A DNA stretch of 64,000 nucleotides from Bacillota bacterium (lineage in GTDB: Bacteria > Bacillota > Clostridia > Christensenellales > Aristaeellaceae): assembly GCA_023411395.1 (NCBI GenBank), contig JAEYOV010000049.1:1-64000 (forward strand), read 5' to 3'. The translations under genes and the position numbers were made by a program. Numbering within the stretch: position 1 is the stretch's first letter; the number at the start of each line of letters is the position of its first letter. The notes beneath the pieces were generated by a model. The model was not told the origin of the DNA, did not search any database, and was given only the letters and a program-made list of their open reading frames with translations. Below are positions 26,679-35,058 of this stretch, one piece after another.

Positions 26679-27503
26679 CTACTGCATTTTGATCATTGCT
26701 TCATAGCCGGGATCGTCATGGAACACCCGTTCCGGCGCGTCGCCGCCCAACCGCTCGATGGCGTTGCGTATCTCAATGAAGTCCAGGTACGGCAGATTTG
26801 GCTCCCCGGCGGCTTTCAATAGAGCAGGCAGCGCACGCTCGTCCGCCAGCCTGCCCAAATACCCGGCAAACAGCGCCCGGCGCTTTTTGTCCTCCTCAAA
26901 AAATTTCATGGCCAGCGCAAATACGGGCTCATGGCCGGGATAAGCGGTCAGCACATCCAAAAGCGCCTCCTGCCCCGCCCGGTTGCAGCCATCGATGGCG
27001 TCCAGCATATCCGGAGCGACATCCCGGCCCATGGCCGCCAGGCTTTCCAGGGCATTGTCGCACAGCTCATCCTTCTGCCGCCGGTTCAATTGCCAGGCAA
27101 TATACAGCGCTTTGGGCGCGCTGCTCCTCATCTCCCGCAACAGGCCCACCGCCGTCATCCTGGCTTCCTGGGGGGCGGATACGTCCTGCAAAAGCGCCAT
27201 CAGGCCCGGTTCGCAGTCCTTTCCCAATTCCAGTATCCTTTCCTGAAGCGGGTCCGGCACGGGCACGCGCTTTGCACAATATTCCCGCATCCATTGAACC
27301 AGTTCCGCCGCGTCGGAATACTGCTCAAAAAACGCTCCTGGCGTCGCCCCGTTCAGCCAGGGCGCAGGGGTGTTCAAAAAGCGCAGATACACTTTGAGCA
27401 TGTCGCCTTCCATATCCTCCAGGGTTTTGTAATCGCGGCTGTGCTCTTTCACCCACTGAGATAAATATTCCGCGAAACGCCTGTCAAAGTCGATGCACCT
27501 CAA
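26679..27503 (-). CDS. HEAT-repeat-like protein of unknown function
   Basis: The 274-aa alpha-helical protein has helical pairs spaced like HEAT/armadillo repeats (for example EPGLMALLQDVSAPQEARMTA, APDMLDAIDGCNRAGQEALL, and DERALPALLKAAGE). There is no signal peptide or TM segment, so it is cytoplasmic. Such proteins are adaptors. Start is TTG overlapping the stop of the upstream TPR gene (TTGA), with AGAGGGGG upstream, so the two genes are translationally coupled and likely work together. Confidence 0.7.
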   Translation of the reverse strand: MRCIDFDRRFAEYLSQWVKEHSRDYKTLEDMEGDMLKVYLRFLNTPAPWLNGATPGAFFEQYSDAAELVQWMREYCAKRVPVPDPLQERILELGKDCEPGLMALLQDVSAPQEARMTAVGLLREMRSSAPKALYIAWQLNRRQKDELCDNALESLAAMGRDVAPDMLDAIDGCNRAGQEALLDVLTAYPGHEPVFALAMKFFEEDKKRRALFAGYLGRLADERALPALLKAAGEPNLPYLDFIEIRNAIERLGGDAPERVFHDDPGYEAMIKMQ

Positions 27504-29203
27504 GCATTTTCCCCCTCTCCCGGATACAAGGTTTTAGGACTTAGCCTTTGAATCCGGCGGATAATTCTTTGGACACGCCTAATGGAAATGGGCAGATCCC
27601 GCACTACCGCCTTGATGGCCTTATCACGGCCTTCCCGGTTCAGAAACAGGATCTCAAAAGCCTTGATCCATTGCAGCCCCCGCTCCCCGGACGCCTCCTC
27701 CCGCACGGCCCGGGGCAGTGCCCGGTATAATTCCGCCGCGAAGAAAGCCGCCTCCCGGCCGTTTCCCCAACGCCCCGCCTCCTTAAGGAATGCTTTGAGG
27801 AAGGAGCGCCATTGCGGAACGCCCCGAAGCTCCTGTGGGATGCATTGCACCTGGGTGATGCGCCGCCGGTAGGTGAGCACATAAGGCATAGGCTCCCCCA
27901 TCCGGTTGAGTAGCAGCACGGCCCGGCGCTTCAGCTCCTCAGGCAGGGAATCATCGGTGAGAAGCTCCTTGACAAGGCCCGCGGCCTCCGTCCCCACGGC
28001 GGCCAGCACACCGAGCAGCGCGCCCTGCAGCCTGTCGTCCGGCAGGGTAAAGGCCCAGCGCACCATTTTTTTGAGGGTGCTGTCCCTGCGCCACCGCTCC
28101 CTGAGCACTTCTTCCCCGCCGGAAAGTGCCGCGGCAATCAACTGCAGGCGGCGCTGGTTCTCCTCCCTGGGAAGAATGGGATGGTAGCTCAGCGTCTGCC
28201 GGCCGGCGGCCTCCCCTCTTTGAGCCTTTTCACAGAGGCTGTGGCCATATTCCGCCAGCAGGTTATCCGGATCGATCTGCAAAACCCTTGCCCACAGCGC
28301 CTTTGCCTTTTGCACATGATTCAGGTTGAAATATGCAACGGCCAGGCTGTGGAGCGTGCCTGTACGGTAAGGCGTCCACTGGCTGCGGGCCTGAAGAAAC
28401 TTCAAAAGCAGTTCCCTCTGGTCAAGCTGGCTGGCGGTATGGCAAAACAAAAGCTCCTCATAGGGCGAATCGCACAACTCGGCGGTCTCCCGCAAAAACC
28501 CGGCCGCAGCCCTGGGTTTTTTCAGCATCCAAAGCGCACAGCACAGGGAGCAGCGGGCTTGCACACTTTGTTTGTCCCGCGCGCAGGCGGCCATGGCATG
28601 ACGCAGCGCCTCCTTGGGCTTCCCTTCCGACAAAAGGGAAAGGGAGAGCATGGTGCGCACTCTGATTATATCCCTGGAAATGCGCAGCGCCCGCTTCAAA
28701 TGCTCCGTGGCCTTATGCGGCCTGTCGTCGGCAAAAGCCTTCATCCCCCGGCGTATGAGCAGTTCGCCCCGGCTGTTCCCGGCGCCCATATCCACCCCGG
28801 AAAGCATTTCCAGCATGTCCCTGGCTTCCTCGGCATAGGGCCCCTCCGGGGCCAGGCGCAGGTAATGGAACAGCGCGTCCAGCGCCTCCTCGTTTTTCTG
28901 CAGGCCGTAATCATTGCAGGCCAGACCGTAATAGCACTCCGCCAAGTTGGGATTCCGGCTTAGAAGCCTATACAAAAGGCGGCTGGACTGCTCAAAACAC
29001 TCCATCTCGCTCAGCGTCTCCGCCAGATCCATCTGGATCTCCACATTGTCAGGCTCCTGGCGGGCCGCGCTGCGTAAAAGCTCCACCGCTTCCGGAAACC
29101 GCAAACTTCGGCGGTTATCCATGGCCCGTCTGTGCCAGTAATCGGTGGAGCGGACAAAGGATACCACATCTCCGCGGCGGCGGGAAATACTTGCGTCTTT
29201 CAT
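27500..29203 (-). CDS. TPR-repeat protein
   Basis: The 567-aa cytoplasmic protein has TPR units visible at about 27-60 (RFPEAVELLRSAARQEPDNVEIQMDLAE), 61-95, 96-130 and again at 150-330 (NHVQKAKALWARVLQIDPDN). The rest is a helical domain rich in Arg/Leu with no family that I recognise. Start: ATG 7 bases after GGAG, giving MKDASISRRR; the upstream in-frame extension is rejected. It is coupled to the HEAT-like gene by a 4-base overlap. Confidence 0.78.
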   Translation of the reverse strand: MKDASISRRRGDVVSFVRSTDYWHRRAMDNRRSLRFPEAVELLRSAARQEPDNVEIQMDLAETLSEMECFEQSSRLLYRLLSRNPNLAECYYGLACNDYGLQKNEEALDALFHYLRLAPEGPYAEEARDMLEMLSGVDMGAGNSRGELLIRRGMKAFADDRPHKATEHLKRALRISRDIIRVRTMLSLSLLSEGKPKEALRHAMAACARDKQSVQARCSLCCALWMLKKPRAAAGFLRETAELCDSPYEELLFCHTASQLDQRELLLKFLQARSQWTPYRTGTLHSLAVAYFNLNHVQKAKALWARVLQIDPDNLLAEYGHSLCEKAQRGEAAGRQTLSYHPILPREENQRRLQLIAAALSGGEEVLRERWRRDSTLKKMVRWAFTLPDDRLQGALLGVLAAVGTEAAGLVKELLTDDSLPEELKRRAVLLLNRMGEPMPYVLTYRRRITQVQCIPQELRGVPQWRSFLKAFLKEAGRWGNGREAAFFAAELYRALPRAVREEASGERGLQWIKAFEILFLNREGRDKAIKAVVRDLPISIRRVQRIIRRIQRLSPKTLYPGEGENA

Positions 29204-29260
29204 AGAAAATCTCCGGCGGGGTTTACAATACACCCCCAATTATCATATACCAGGAAAAAA

Positions 29261-30160
29261 TCATGACCGGGATGCTTGCTTTAGAAGCTCCCGAAGGTCA
29301 CCGGTGGTAAAGGCGTAGCGGCTTCGGCAAAAATGACAATTAAGCTCCGCTCCCTGATCCTCCGCAATCAACTGGCTCAGTTCGCGCCTGCCCAGGGCCA
29401 CCAAGGCACGCTCCATGCGTCCGCGGCTGCAGCCGCATTCATAGCGCAAAGGCCGCCTTTCGAGAATGACCGGCTCAAGGCCCCTGAACCAATCCTCTGC
29501 AAGCTGCCCGATGGACGCGTAGTTCAGCTCGTTGCTGATGGCGGCGAACATGGGCGAACGAAGTTCCAACTGGTCCAGCGTTTCTTCCGCGCAGCCGGGC
29601 AGAGGCTGCAAAAAAAGTCCGCCTGACTGCAACACCTGATCTCCCGCCACCAGAACGCCCAGCGCCACAAGAGAGGGCTGCTGCTCGCTCTTGGCAAAAT
29701 AGAGTGCAAAATCCTCGGCGATCTCGCCGGACACAAGCTCCACCTGGCCGATATAGGGCTCCTTGAGCCCCATATCCTTGACCACGGTCATGCGCCCTTC
29801 CCGGCCCACGGCGCCGCCCACGTCCAGCTTTCCGCTGGCCGCCAGGGGCAAGTCCACCAACGGATTGTCTATACAGGCCTTCACCTGGCCGGGGACCGAT
29901 ACGGCTACCAGCGTTCCCGCCGGCCCGCCACCCTTCACCGTTACGGTGATGGAATCCTTCGCGCCCTTGAGCATGGCGCCCATCATGGCTGTTCCGGTCA
30001 TGAGCCTGCCCAGGGCCGCGGTACACACGGGCGTGGTGTGATGGATGTCCGCCGCTTCCTGGCAAAGCTGCCGGGTGCTGCAAAGAAGCACCCGTGCCTG
30101 CCCGTCCATGAGGGAGATGTGAAGCAGTTCATCCTGCTGATTATATGATGGCTGCATCAT
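29261..30160 (-). CDS. hslO: Redox-regulated chaperone Hsp33
   Basis: Holdase chaperone activated by oxidation of a four-Cys zinc centre. The 299-aa product has the N-terminal core with TGTAMMGAMLKGAKDSITVTVKG and GGDG-like motifs, and the C-terminal zinc site CGC (about residue 243) plus CHFC (about 275). Length matches the family (about 290). Start: ATG with AAGGA 8 bases upstream; a 6-codon extension is possible. It seems monocistronic. Confidence 0.95.
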   Translation of the reverse strand: MMQPSYNQQDELLHISLMDGQARVLLCSTRQLCQEAADIHHTTPVCTAALGRLMTGTAMMGAMLKGAKDSITVTVKGGGPAGTLVAVSVPGQVKACIDNPLVDLPLAASGKLDVGGAVGREGRMTVVKDMGLKEPYIGQVELVSGEIAEDFALYFAKSEQQPSLVALGVLVAGDQVLQSGGLFLQPLPGCAEETLDQLELRSPMFAAISNELNYASIGQLAEDWFRGLEPVILERRPLRYECGCSRGRMERALVALGRRELSQLIAEDQGAELNCHFCRSRYAFTTGDLRELLKQASRS

Positions 30161-30208
30161 CCTGTGATTCCTTCCCATAGATTCAACGAAAATAAAGAGC
30201 TTTCTGTT

Positions 30209-30970
30209 TCACCTGTAAGCCATTGGCGCCTGCCGTCTGAGGGCTGCCACGTGCCAGCGCTTTTCCCGGTCACCGGGCCGCTGCATATGGCAGTCGCCAT
30301 AGAATGTTATCCCGGAGAAGCCTGCGTCCCGCAGCCACCCCTCCACTTCCGACATGGTATGGGCGCGCTGGCGCTGTCTTTCCTCGATGCGGCGGTACAG
30401 GCCGTCCTCCTGCTTGATGAAGATGCATAATTCCAGATCCACAATACACGTTTTGGGGGAATAATGGTTCTGCCACAGATAAGTAATGTTTGGCAGGTCC
30501 TCCCCCAGAAGCTGATCGCCAAGCAGGTATTGAAGCTTGTAGGGCGTGGAAATGTCAAAGAACAGGCCGCCCCCGGGCCGCAGTGCCTGATAGGCGGCCT
30601 GAAAAAAATCCTGCACCTGCCGTGGGGTGGTCAGGTAGTTCACCCCGTCGCAGGTGCATAACACGGCATCCATGGCCCGGTGCAGCCGGAGGCTGCACAT
30701 ATCCTGTTTCACAAAAGGGATGGACGCTCCCGCCTTCCGGGCCTTTTGAGACGCCTGCCAGAGCATTTCCTGGGAGATATCAATCCCCGTGATGCCAAAT
30801 CCCATCTTGAACAGCGGGAGGGTGAGCCCTCCCGTGCCGCAGGCGCATTCGGCCACCTTGCCTTCCCGAATACCGTGCTGCGCCATCATCTGCCTGTAAA
30901 AATCCGCCCAGGCAGGATAGTTTACATCCGCCATCAAAGCGTCGTACACCTGTGCAAAGGCTGTATACAT
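30209..30970 (-). CDS. Class I SAM-dependent methyltransferase
   Basis: The 253-aa product has motif I ECACGTGGLTLPL (about 42-54), motif II GIDISQEML (about 61-69), and RPGGGLFFDIST for motif IV/V, typical of small-molecule methyltransferases of the UbiE/MT11 type. The substrate is unknown. Start: ATG 5 bases after GAGGTG, giving MYTAFAQVYD, the usual family start; upstream in-frame codons are rejected. It is followed after 48 bases by hslO. Confidence 0.88.
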   Translation of the reverse strand: MYTAFAQVYDALMADVNYPAWADFYRQMMAQHGIREGKVAECACGTGGLTLPLFKMGFGITGIDISQEMLWQASQKARKAGASIPFVKQDMCSLRLHRAMDAVLCTCDGVNYLTTPRQVQDFFQAAYQALRPGGGLFFDISTPYKLQYLLGDQLLGEDLPNITYLWQNHYSPKTCIVDLELCIFIKQEDGLYRRIEERQRQRAHTMSEVEGWLRDAGFSGITFYGDCHMQRPGDREKRWHVAALRRQAPMAYR

Positions 30971-31036
30971 ATACACCTCAGAGCTTTTGTTTTCATCCGT
31001 GGCCATACGTACCGGCATTCCACCCCGGCAGGCATT

Positions 31037-31213
31037 TCACCCCTGCCTTTTGCGGGAGCGCTTGCGCCCCATCTTGCCGCCGATACGGCCGCTTTCCTTG
31101 GCGGTTAGGCCCGCCCATCCCACCTCTGCCACCCGGTCCAATAACCCAAGTTCCCGAGCGGTCTCATATTTCTGCCGGTCCCGGGGGGACAGGGTTTCAA
31201 ACACACCTGCCAA
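31037..31213 (-). CDS. Small acid-soluble spore protein, alpha/beta-type
   Basis: SASPs coat and protect spore DNA and are degraded at germination. The 58-aa product matches the family length and pattern: KYETARELGLLDRVAE followed by GLTAKESGRIGGKMGRK, with the conserved C-terminal GG motif. The start is TTG at 31213, seven bases after AAAAGGGAGG; a 17-codon longer reading frame starting at ATG 31264 lacks a ribosome site and would be too long. A basic C-terminal tail (RKRSRKRQG) is present. Confidence 0.85.
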   Translation of the reverse strand: MAGVFETLSPRDRQKYETARELGLLDRVAEVGWAGLTAKESGRIGGKMGRKRSRKRQG

Positions 31214-31270
31214 AATATCGCCTCCCTTTTCATTGGTAGCATGCGCCAAAGGGAGGCCGGCCATACTGAA

Positions 31271-32215
31271 CTATTCGTCGTCCTCTTCATCCATATCGTC
31301 GTCCTCTTCCTGGCTCAGGCCCCGGTTGACAGCAGCGCCCTCGATACGGGCATTGATGAACCTGTCGAACACCGCATTGGAATAGCTGGCATATACGAAG
31401 CGGCTAAGCGAGAAGCCGATGAGTACATAATACAGCAGCACTCCCAGTATGACCCACTCCACCCGGCTTGTTAAAAAGAGCACCGCCCCGCCGATGGCCA
31501 GGGGCACCGCCGACAATAGGCGCAATCCCACCGATTGGGGCAGGCGGCCGATGGACAGCAACAAGGCGTTGCGGATCAGGTCCTTGAATTTCAGCTTGTA
31601 GGTCACCATCAGCGGATACATGTAGATCACCGCCAGGAACCAGACCACGCCAAGCATGGTGGCGAGCACCTGCGGCACCACATAAAACGGAGACTCTGCA
31701 GCCTTCTGCCCGTAAAACATCCAGCAGACATACAGGATGATAGGCATCAATGATGTGATAAAAGAAACCAAAAGCGCCTGCTTCCAGTTGGCCTTTACCG
31801 CATCCTTGAAATCGGACCACACAAAGGCGTGTTCATCCCGCGCCCAGTTGCGGGTAACGTAGCTTACCCCTGCGGTAAACGGTCCTGTGATGGTCACGCA
31901 GGGGATTAGCGCCACCAGCCACAAGATCAAGGTCCCAATCGCCATTTCCTGCTGCAATTCCTGGGGCAGCGCGATGGCCTGCCCTGCCTCGTCCACCCCT
32001 CCGCCAGTCAACAATGCCATAAGAAAAAACATCGTCATCAGGATCACCGGCAGCCAAACCACTGCATACATCAGATTCAGCCGCATCAGCCCAGCGAAAC
32101 GGATGCGAAGCATCTCCCAAAAAAGCTGCCACCTGTTCTTGGGCAGATCCTCCTTGCGGTAATCACCCTTGCCACTCTTGCCATAATAGTAGCTGTTCAT
32201 CATTTTCCCAAACAT
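31271..32215 (-). CDS. YesL-like (DUF624) multi-pass membrane protein
   Basis: The 314-aa product has about six TM helices. The NWARDEHAFVWSDF loop and a preceding ITGPFTAGVSYV are characteristic of the DUF624/YesL family, whose function is unknown. The C-terminus is strongly acidic (EEDDDMDEEDDE). Start: ATG 7 bases after AAGGAGG; an in-frame GTG 18 bases upstream overlaps that ribosome site and is rejected. Confidence 0.82.
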   Translation of the reverse strand: MFGKMMNSYYYGKSGKGDYRKEDLPKNRWQLFWEMLRIRFAGLMRLNLMYAVVWLPVILMTMFFLMALLTGGGVDEAGQAIALPQELQQEMAIGTLILWLVALIPCVTITGPFTAGVSYVTRNWARDEHAFVWSDFKDAVKANWKQALLVSFITSLMPIILYVCWMFYGQKAAESPFYVVPQVLATMLGVVWFLAVIYMYPLMVTYKLKFKDLIRNALLLSIGRLPQSVGLRLLSAVPLAIGGAVLFLTSRVEWVILGVLLYYVLIGFSLSRFVYASYSNAVFDRFINARIEGAAVNRGLSQEEDDDMDEEDDE

Positions 32216-32499
32216 GCGCTTTCCTCCTTGCACGATGCCACCGGAATATCATCATATCATATTCTCAAAAGAATTTGAAGGGCAAGCCTTGTTTTCTTTG
32301 GCAATTCCCTTGGAAAAATACGGTTCAACCGCTTCCTTTCCACCCCATATCCATGGTACAATGATGCAGTCCGGCAAAAAGCCTATTATCAAGCGGCAGT
32401 TTTGCATACAATATGCAGGCGGAGCCGCCGTTGCCAGGTTTTGTCGAATAAAAATATTTCTTTCTGCCATTGCAAGAATTGGGAAGGGCGAACCGTTTT

Positions 32500-33051
32500 A
32501 TGGATGACGATCGGAACCTCTCCCCCCTGACGAACGCAGCGAACCCCCCCGCAAGGGAAATGGATGCGGCTTATTTCGAGGAATTGTATCAGAAATATGC
32601 CACGGATGTGCTTCGGGTCAGTTACTTTTATTTGGGGGACAGGCAAAAGGCTGAGGATGTATGCCAGGATGTGTTCGTCCGGCTAATTACCAACGCCCCC
32701 ATCATCACCGAAGGCCGGGAGAAAGCGTGGCTTTTGAAAGTGGCGCTGAACCGATGCCGCGATTTGTGGCGGGCCGCCTGGGTGCGCCGGGTGGTGTTGG
32801 GTACACCGGCGTTTGAGTTGATTCCCGCGCCGGATGAAATCGCCAAGTTCACCGACCGGGCGGAAGTGATGGAGGCCATCCACCAGCTTCCGGCAAGTTT
32901 TAAGGAAGTTATATTGCTCCATTACTACCAGGGGTTTGGCATCTCGGAGATCGCGCAGATGATGAATCTGCCGGAGGGAACGATCTCCAGCCGCCTGTCC
33001 CGTGGGAGAAAAAAATTGGAGAACATTTTGAAAGGAGGCGATGCCCGGTGA
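32500..33051 (+). CDS. RNA polymerase ECF-type sigma factor
   Basis: The 183-aa sigma-70 family protein has region 2 (about 30-95; YFEELYQKYATDVLRVSYFYLGDRQKAEDVCQDVFVRL) and region 4 (about 125-178; LPASFKEVILLHYYQGFGISEIAQMMNLPEGTISSRLSRGRKKL). It directs RNA polymerase to a specific regulon. Start: ATG with GGGAAGGG about 11 bases upstream; a TTG at 32470 is less likely. It overlaps the next gene by 4 bases, the usual arrangement with an anti-sigma factor. Confidence 0.92.
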   Translation: MDDDRNLSPLTNAANPPAREMDAAYFEELYQKYATDVLRVSYFYLGDRQKAEDVCQDVFVRLITNAPIITEGREKAWLLKVALNRCRDLWRAAWVRRVVLGTPAFELIPAPDEIAKFTDRAEVMEAIHQLPASFKEVILLHYYQGFGISEIAQMMNLPEGTISSRLSRGRKKLENILKGGDAR

Positions 33052-34010
33052 AACGCTTCGAGGATTTGAAAGACATGGCGCAGGAAGCATTGGGTGGCTT
33101 GTATGCCGGGCAAGACCTGAAACTGCGGATACTAAAGGCGGCCAGGACGCAGAAGCCTGCCGCAAGAGTCCACTTCCGGCCCGTACCCATGATGGCCATG
33201 GCGGCGGCCCTTGTCGTGCTGGTTACGGCAGGTGCCTTGCTTTATCCGGGAGTGCTGGTCCCAAAAACCTCCCCCGACGGCACCAACGACGTCATTGTCA
33301 GCCTCCCTGCCGGCCAGGCTACCGCCATACCCTATGCCGCACGGGCCATGCTGCTGGACGTTCCCCCGGGGAGCATCACACTGAGCCCCGGGAGCAATAG
33401 TCCCGAATACCGCAGCATCTGGGCAAACGCCAGCGGCGGCAACTTTCCGCTCATCTGTGTAAACGGAAAGTATTACCGCTTGATGCGCAACCCTTCCAGC
33501 ATTCCCCAAGGCCTGCTGGGCGGCAGCATCGGCCAGGTATCCGAGTATACGGATGAGCCTGCCCTTGCCGATCCGAACCAAATCGTCAGCAACGCCGTTG
33601 GCCAGGGCGAGACGGTGTACACCATCAGCGGCATGGGTGAAGCGCTGGTAGCCGCCAATGTGAATGGGGAAATGCGTGTATTCCAGCGGGTATCCTTTGC
33701 CAACAATGCCATCCTCGGCTGGGAATCGCTTGGCGATACGCTTGGCATCGGCGGCAAGGTCATCGGCATGGAGCTTACGGATGTGGGTACCGTCAGTGAC
33801 CATGGCATGGCATCCTATCTGGCCGACATCCTTTTAAACAACGCTTCCTTTGTAAGCGCCGCCGGCAGCCAAAGCAGCAACCGTTCCCTTTTGATCCAGC
33901 TTGACAACGGCCTGTTTGTGCAGATGTTTGTCAAGAACGACACCCTTTCCGCCTGCGGCTCCTGGTCGTGTCCCGAGTTCTTTGAGGCGTTCAAAGCAGC
34001 TGTACAATAA
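33048..34010 (+). CDS. Putative membrane anti-sigma factor
   Basis: The 320-aa protein has a short cytoplasmic N-terminus (about 1-45, basic), one TM helix (about 46-68) and a 250-residue extracytoplasmic domain not recognised by sequence. It is translationally coupled to the ECF sigma gene (GTG start in the CGGTGA overlap), which is why it is called an anti-sigma candidate. The N-terminal part is short and shows no clear zinc anti-sigma motif, so direct sigma binding is unproven. A strong terminator follows. Confidence 0.65.
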   Translation: MKRFEDLKDMAQEALGGLYAGQDLKLRILKAARTQKPAARVHFRPVPMMAMAAALVVLVTAGALLYPGVLVPKTSPDGTNDVIVSLPAGQATAIPYAARAMLLDVPPGSITLSPGSNSPEYRSIWANASGGNFPLICVNGKYYRLMRNPSSIPQGLLGGSIGQVSEYTDEPALADPNQIVSNAVGQGETVYTISGMGEALVAANVNGEMRVFQRVSFANNAILGWESLGDTLGIGGKVIGMELTDVGTVSDHGMASYLADILLNNASFVSAAGSQSSNRSLLIQLDNGLFVQMFVKNDTLSACGSWSCPEFFEAFKAAVQ

Positions 34011-34024
34011 TCTACCCGCAATGC

Positions 34025-34057
34025 AAAAGCCGGTCCTGATGGAGGGCCGGCTTTTTT
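34025..34057 (+). terminator. Strong intrinsic terminator of the sigma/anti-sigma operon
   Basis: An 11-bp stem AAAGCCGGTCC / GGGCCGGCTTT (one G-U pair) with a 7-base loop and a TTTTTT tail. Confidence 0.88.
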
Positions 34058-34067
34058 GTGTACTGCT

Positions 34068-34319
34068 TTACTGCTGCGTGTTTGAAAACTTCTGCCGCAC
34101 CTGATCGATCTTCTGCTGCTCCACCTGTTGGGTGGGATACCATCCCTTGGCCGCCATTTTCTGATAGAGACCACTTTGCATGCCCAATGTGTCTTTCAGG
34201 GCATTGTTGAATGCAGCGTTTACATTGGCGGTATTTGCTTCCACGGTCCCGTGCATGTACAGATCGCAAGCGCCTTTGGTGGTCAAAAGCAAGTTTTCAA
34301 TGATGTTCCTGTCGTTCAT
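34068..34319 (-). CDS. CotF-like spore coat protein
   Basis: The 83-aa product has the CotF-family segment NIIENLLLTTKGACDLYMHGTVEANTANV, then AFNNALKDTLGMQSGLYQKMAAKGWY. It is a short helical coat protein common in Clostridia. Start: ATG 7 bases after GGGAGGGG, 12 bases after the upstream coat gene, so the two form an operon. Together with the SASP, sipL-like and ger genes it supports an endospore former. Confidence 0.85.
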   Translation of the reverse strand: MNDRNIIENLLLTTKGACDLYMHGTVEANTANVNAAFNNALKDTLGMQSGLYQKMAAKGWYPTQQVEQQKIDQVRQKFSNTQQ

Positions 34320-34331
34320 GCATGCCCCTCC

Positions 34332-34505
34332 CTACACCAATTGGTAAAGCTGGTTGTAAATCTGCCTGTGTTTATCCATCAACTGCTGGACAAAACCTTT
34401 CAGCTCCGGGTCCGTCAGGCCCTGCATTGCCTGCTGGCACTGGGTTTTCAGAAATTTTTCGTGGTTTAAAGCATCCTCAATATACAGCAATTCTTTGGGA
34501 CTCAT
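34332..34505 (-). CDS. Small spore coat-like protein
   Basis: The 57-aa helical protein (MSPKELLYIEDALNHEKFL..., then LTDPELKGFVQQLMDKH) is of the type found next to CotF-like genes in Clostridia. Start: ATG 7 bases after GGAGGTG; five upstream in-frame codons overlap that ribosome site and are rejected. It is the first gene of the two-gene coat operon. Confidence 0.8.
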   Translation of the reverse strand: MSPKELLYIEDALNHEKFLKTQCQQAMQGLTDPELKGFVQQLMDKHRQIYNQLYQLV

Positions 34506-34610
34506 TGCCTTCACCTCCATCTGTAGTATGTTCGTTGCGTAAAAAGCTTATTCCGGTTCCGGCAGTTGCCCCGGCTAAAGACATGGATTGAAAAAAATTT
34601 CAAGGGCCCA

Positions 34611-34639
34611 TTGACAAATGCGCTTATGTCGTCTATAGT
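34611..34639 (+). promoter_or_regulatory. Consensus sigma-A promoter of the gntR-ABC operon
   Basis: -35 TTGACA (34611-34616), 17-base spacer, -10 TATAGT (34634-34639). Confidence 0.82.
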
Positions 34640-34661
34640 GTGTATGCACATTATTTACACT
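34637..34661. promoter_or_regulatory. YtrA-type operator overlapping the -10 box
   Basis: AGTGTG-N13-TACACT, an inverted repeat (one mismatch from a perfect AGTGTA/TACACT; the outer ATAGTGT/ACACTAT also pair) that starts within the -10 box. Bacillus subtilis YtrA binds AGTGTA-N13-TACACT, the same half-sites and spacing, and this site lies just upstream of a YtrA-type regulator gene. Autorepression is the simplest reading. Confidence 0.75.
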
Positions 34662-34681
34662 ATGACATCAGGAGGAACCCT

Positions 34682-35056
34682 GTGGATATCCTGATCAGCA
34701 ATGCCAGCAACAAACCAATTTACGAGCAGATTACCGACCAGATCAAGGGACTGATCCTGGGCGGCGCACTATCCGCCGGGGATGCGCTGCCAAGCATGCG
34801 GTATCTGGCCAGGGAGCTGCGTATCAGCGTCATCACCACCAAACGCGCTTATGCCGACCTGGAGCGGGACGGTTTCATCGTCACCGTCACGGGGAAGGGC
34901 ACCTTTGTGGCTGACAAAAACATGGACTTTTTGAGGGAGGAAAAGCTTCGCAGGATCGATCAGCACCTGCTGTCCGCCATCGAAGCGGCGCGCCAGGCCG
35001 GAATATCCCTCAACGACCTTACCCAGGCGCTCATCACGCTGTATGAAGGAGACTGA
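34682..35056 (+). CDS. GntR family regulator, YtrA type
   Basis: The 124-aa protein has a GntR winged HTH (about 5-75; IYEQITDQIKGLILGGALSAGDALPSMRYLARELRIS, TTKRAYADLERDGFI) with only a short C-terminal helical tail, the hallmark of the YtrA subfamily that controls ABC transporters. Start: GTG 6 bases after AGGAGG. It heads an operon with an ABC ATPase and a permease, 2 bases ahead of the ATPase gene. Confidence 0.9.
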   Translation: MDILISNASNKPIYEQITDQIKGLILGGALSAGDALPSMRYLARELRISVITTKRAYADLERDGFIVTVTGKGTFVADKNMDFLREEKLRRIDQHLLSAIEAARQAGISLNDLTQALITLYEGD

Positions 35057-35058
35057 TT

